NCBI GenBank assembly: GCA_026395675.1
Contig: JAPLYF010000010.1
Location: forward strand, 1-8,010
Origin: Candidatus Parcubacteria bacterium
GTDB taxonomy: Bacteria > Patescibacteriota > Patescibacteriia > CAIXNZ01
DNA length: 8,010 nucleotides
Direction of reading: 5' to 3'
Shown here: positions 6,169 through 8,010 of the stretch, in pieces
How positions within the stretch are numbered: position 1 is the stretch's first letter
How the letters are laid out: every line of letters starts with the position of its first letter
The notes under the pieces: generated by a model
Seen by the model: the letters and a program-made list of their open reading frames with translations, nothing else
Database searches by the model: none
What the model was told of the DNA's origin: nothing
Made by a program: the position numbers and the translations under genes

Positions 6169-7098
6169 ATGCCCCAAAGTCAAATCATTAAAACTTCTAA
6201 GCTTAGCTGGCTCAATATTACCAATGCTTCGGAAAAAGAAATTTCTTATTTAAGAAAAAAGTTTAAATTTGATCAGCTGGATTTGGCTGATTCATACGCC
6301 CATAAGCACGCCCAAAGGCCGAAAATAAACATCCGGCCCAATTATTTATTTATAATCTTACTTTTCCCGGTTTATCGAAGAAAGACACGAGAAATCATTC
6401 CTGCTGAGGTTGATATTTTTATTACCAAAGATCATTTAATTACTCTCCATTACAATCAGCTCGAACCCCTGCAAAATTTTTTTCAACTCTGTCAGGCAGA
6501 TACCCAGGAAAGAAATACTTATCTTAATGAGGGTAGTTTAATGCTTTTGTATGAAATCTTAGATCGTCTTTATTTTTCTCAATTTCCCATGCTTGATCAT
6601 ATCAGCATTGACATTAATAATATAGAAAAAAATATTTTTGCCGGCCAAGAGCGGGCCATGGTCAAAGAAATTCTGGTGGTCAAAAGAAATATTGTTTTCT
6701 TCCGCCAGATTATGCAGTCCCACCGTAATGTCCTAATTAAATTAATTAAACACCAAGGTAAAACCAATGGACAAAATAGAATGGCTAATTATTTTAATGA
6801 TTTAATTGACCGCACGCATAATATCTGGGATCTTTTAGAAAACTTTCAACAAACAATTAATGCCCTGGAAGATACTAATAGCTCTCTTGTCACTTTCAAA
6901 TTAAATGATATCATGAGAACCTTAACGATTTTTTCTGTCATTGTTTTTCCTCTTACTTTAATGGCGGCAGTTTTCGGCATGAATGTAAAAAACATTCCGA
7001 TTGCAGGTACAGATTTTGATTTTTATAAAATAATCGCCATTATGGGCACTGCTTCATTAGCTATGTTTCTTTATTTTAAACATAAAAAGTGGATTTAA
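6169..7098 (+). CDS. corA: CorA-family magnesium/divalent cation transporter
   Basis: CorA proteins are homopentameric inner-membrane channels that import Mg2+ (some members also carry Co2+ or Ni2+) and are gated by Mg2+ bound to the cytoplasmic domain. The 309-residue product has the family layout. A cytoplasmic alpha/beta domain (about 1-120) leads into long helices (about 125-250), including the stalk helix. TM1 (about 251-271) ends in the invariant GMN motif (270-272), and TM2 (about 286-303) ends in the basic tail KHKKWI. Length is normal for the family. The periplasmic loop is unusual: GMN is followed by VKNIPIAGTDFDF, so the acidic residue of the common 'MPE' loop is missing, although Asp282 and Asp284 are close. 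It is transcribed alone from its own extended -10 promoter, divergent from the ATPase cluster. It ends at a hairpin whose first arm starts within the stop codon. No Shine-Dalgarno precedes the ATG. Confidence 0.93.
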   Translation: MPQSQIIKTSKLSWLNITNASEKEISYLRKKFKFDQLDLADSYAHKHAQRPKINIRPNYLFIILLFPVYRRKTREIIPAEVDIFITKDHLITLHYNQLEPLQNFFQLCQADTQERNTYLNEGSLMLLYEILDRLYFSQFPMLDHISIDINNIEKNIFAGQERAMVKEILVVKRNIVFFRQIMQSHRNVLIKLIKHQGKTNGQNRMANYFNDLIDRTHNIWDLLENFQQTINALEDTNSSLVTFKLNDIMRTLTIFSVIVFPLTLMAAVFGMNVKNIPIAGTDFDFYKIIAIMGTASLAMFLYFKHKKWI

Positions 7099-7195
7099 AA
7101 GCGCTCTGGCCATCAAAATATAAATATAACATTTCGTAGGCGACACAAGCTTGTGTCGCCTACAATATTTTATATTGTCCCGCCAGAGCGCTTTT
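7097..7195. terminator. Convergent bidirectional terminator between corA and dus
   Basis: AAAAGCGCTCTGGC (7097-7110) and GCCAGAGCGCTTTT (7182-7195) are perfect 14-bp inverted arms. In the corA transcript the second arm runs into UUUUUAUUU, a good intrinsic-terminator tail; on the minus strand the tail is only UUUU followed by AAA. The arms enclose 71 bases that contain a second, perfect palindrome and loosely complementary AT-rich flanks, so the whole region can fold into one long hairpin. The left arm overlaps the corA stop, and the right arm is coding sequence for the last residues of the dus product (KSALAG). Confidence 0.75.
7136..7163. repeat. Perfect 28-bp palindrome
   Basis: GTAGGCGACACAAG (7136-7149) is followed immediately by its exact reverse complement (7150-7163), with AAGCTT at the centre. 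It is much richer in G+C than its surroundings and lies in the loop of the terminator stem. Its right end supplies the dus stop codon (TAG, 7162-7160). The length and perfection, and my recollection of similar GGCGACA-type palindromes in CPR intergenic DNA, suggest a dispersed palindromic element. Confidence 0.8.
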
Positions 7196-8010
7196 TATTT
7201 CTTTAAACGAATTTACCTTTATCAATTTCTGCCGCAAATCACTAGCGCCCGTAAAACCTCTAAAATACCAAGCCAAATGCTTGCGTATTTCCAGAATTCC
7301 CTGTTTGCCTTTTAATTTATAATTCAAAGCCGCATGTTCCAAGGCGGTTTTTTTTATTTGAGTAAAATCAAATTCTGAAAATTTCCCAGTTTTTAAATAA
7401 TCCTTCACTTGCTTAAACAGCCATGGTTTACCTAATACACCTTGCGCTAAGCCAATGCCGTCAACTTGAGTTTTATCAAGCATCTCTTTGGCCTTTTGTG
7501 GATTTACAATTCCCCCATTACCCAAAACTAGGCCTGAAAAATTTTGCTTAACTTTTTTAATCATGGCAAAATCAATTTCCCCGCTAAACCCCTGGCTATA
7601 ACTCCTGCCATGAACCATAATTGCCTGCACTGGCAAACCCCTAATCTTTTTAACTAAATCCAAAGCTATCACTTTTCCCACTGAACTCCTGATTTTTATG
7701 GAAACAGGTATTTTAACAGCCAAACAAGTGGCTTTGGTAATTTCATAACACAAATCCAAGTCCTTCATTAAACTAGCTCCAGCGCTAGCTTTAAAAACCT
7801 TGGGTGCAGGACAGCCAAAATTAATATCAATCCCGTCAGCGCCCTTTTTCTCAACTAATTTCGCGGCCAAAGCAAATAATTCTGGTTTTTTGCCAAACAA
7901 CTGAATTACTATCGGCTTTTCCTTTTTTGAAAATTCCAGCATTTTCAGGGTCTTGGCAGAATTATGCGCCAAAGCATCAACGCTAATCATTTCAGAATAA
8001 ACCACATCAG
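7160..8010 (-). CDS. tRNA-dihydrouridine synthase (N-terminus beyond window)
   Basis: Dus enzymes reduce specific uridines in tRNA to dihydrouridine using FMN and NADPH. The frame is open to the window edge; a GTG at 8005 is an internal valine, because the preceding codon is Asp and 'DVVYSEMIS' matches the family motif that follows the usual N-terminal 35-40 residues. Counting that Asp as residue 1, the catalytic Cys66 sits in INFGCP (62-67). FMN-contact motifs are KIR (105-107), HGR (133-135) and GNGG (162-165). The C-terminal helical tRNA-binding domain (about 205-282) contains REIRKHLAWYF, written here in family form; the window reads EIRKHLAWYFRGF. The family resembles DusB/NifR3, but the specificity class cannot be fixed, so no symbol is given. 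The 3' end is unusual: the last 11 codons overlap the terminator arm and the stop lies in the 28-bp palindrome. Confidence 0.93.
   Translation of the reverse strand, partial: DVVYSEMISVDALAHNSAKTLKMLEFSKKEKPIVIQLFGKKPELFALAAKLVEKKGADGIDINFGCPAPKVFKASAGASLMKDLDLCYEITKATCLAVKIPVSIKIRSSVGKVIALDLVKKIRGLPVQAIMVHGRSYSQGFSGEIDFAMIKKVKQNFSGLVLGNGGIVNPQKAKEMLDKTQVDGIGLAQGVLGKPWLFKQVKDYLKTGKFSEFDFTQIKKTALEHAALNYKLKGKQGILEIRKHLAWYFRGFTGASDLRQKLIKVNSFKEIKSALAGQYKIL

Noticed and set aside
7136..7163. 28-bp palindrome as a repressor operator
   Set aside because: It lies between convergent gene ends inside a terminator loop and not near a promoter, so an operator role is unlikely.
8003..8007. GTG at 8005 or ATG at 8007 as the start of the dus gene
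   Set aside because: The ATG at 8007 opens a frame that stops after six codons. The GTG is inside the conserved DVVYSEM motif and the frame stays open to the edge, so the true start is outside the window.

Overview
The window looks like a piece of an AT-rich bacterial chromosome from the Candidate Phyla Radiation (Candidatus Patescibacteria, most like the Parcubacteria group). This rests on three things. The small conserved proteins beside the VirD4-like ATPase resemble families I know only from CPR genomes. None of the six visible start codons has a convincing Shine-Dalgarno sequence. Short palindromic elements are scattered between genes and also sit in frame inside one gene. The lineage is an inference; no rRNA or phylogenetic marker was compared.

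Layout from left to right. Positions 1-194 (minus) hold the N-terminal 64 residues of a membrane protein, probably an MFS-type transporter, cut by the window edge. Positions 195-375 are a gene-free stretch packed with short repeats, including an unusual run of alternating hairpin arms. dnaX (376-2112, minus) encodes the clamp-loader gamma/tau subunit; its linker is loaded with inverted repeats and ends at possible slippage sites. A terminator and a direct-repeat cluster separate dnaX from a three-gene minus-strand cluster. In transcription order this is a 178-aa CPR-type protein with an acidic N-terminus (5489-6025), an 850-aa membrane-anchored VirD4/TraG/HerA-like ATPase (2930-5482) and a 194-aa CPR-type protein (2270-2854).

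A 143-bp divergent intergenic region (6026-6168) has back-to-back extended -10 promoters, one for the ATPase cluster and one for corA (6169-7098, plus), a Mg2+/divalent cation channel. corA and the convergent tRNA-dihydrouridine synthase gene (7160-8010, minus, N-terminus missing) meet at a nested inverted repeat. Its outer arms look like a bidirectional terminator, and its core is a perfect 28-bp palindrome that supplies the dus stop codon.

Most genes are housekeeping (replication, tRNA modification, ion transport). The least described part is the ATPase cluster, a possible DNA- or protein-translocation machine with no recognisable conjugation partners in view. The most unusual DNA-level features are the palindromic elements in the dnaX linker, downstream of dnaX and at the corA/dus junction.
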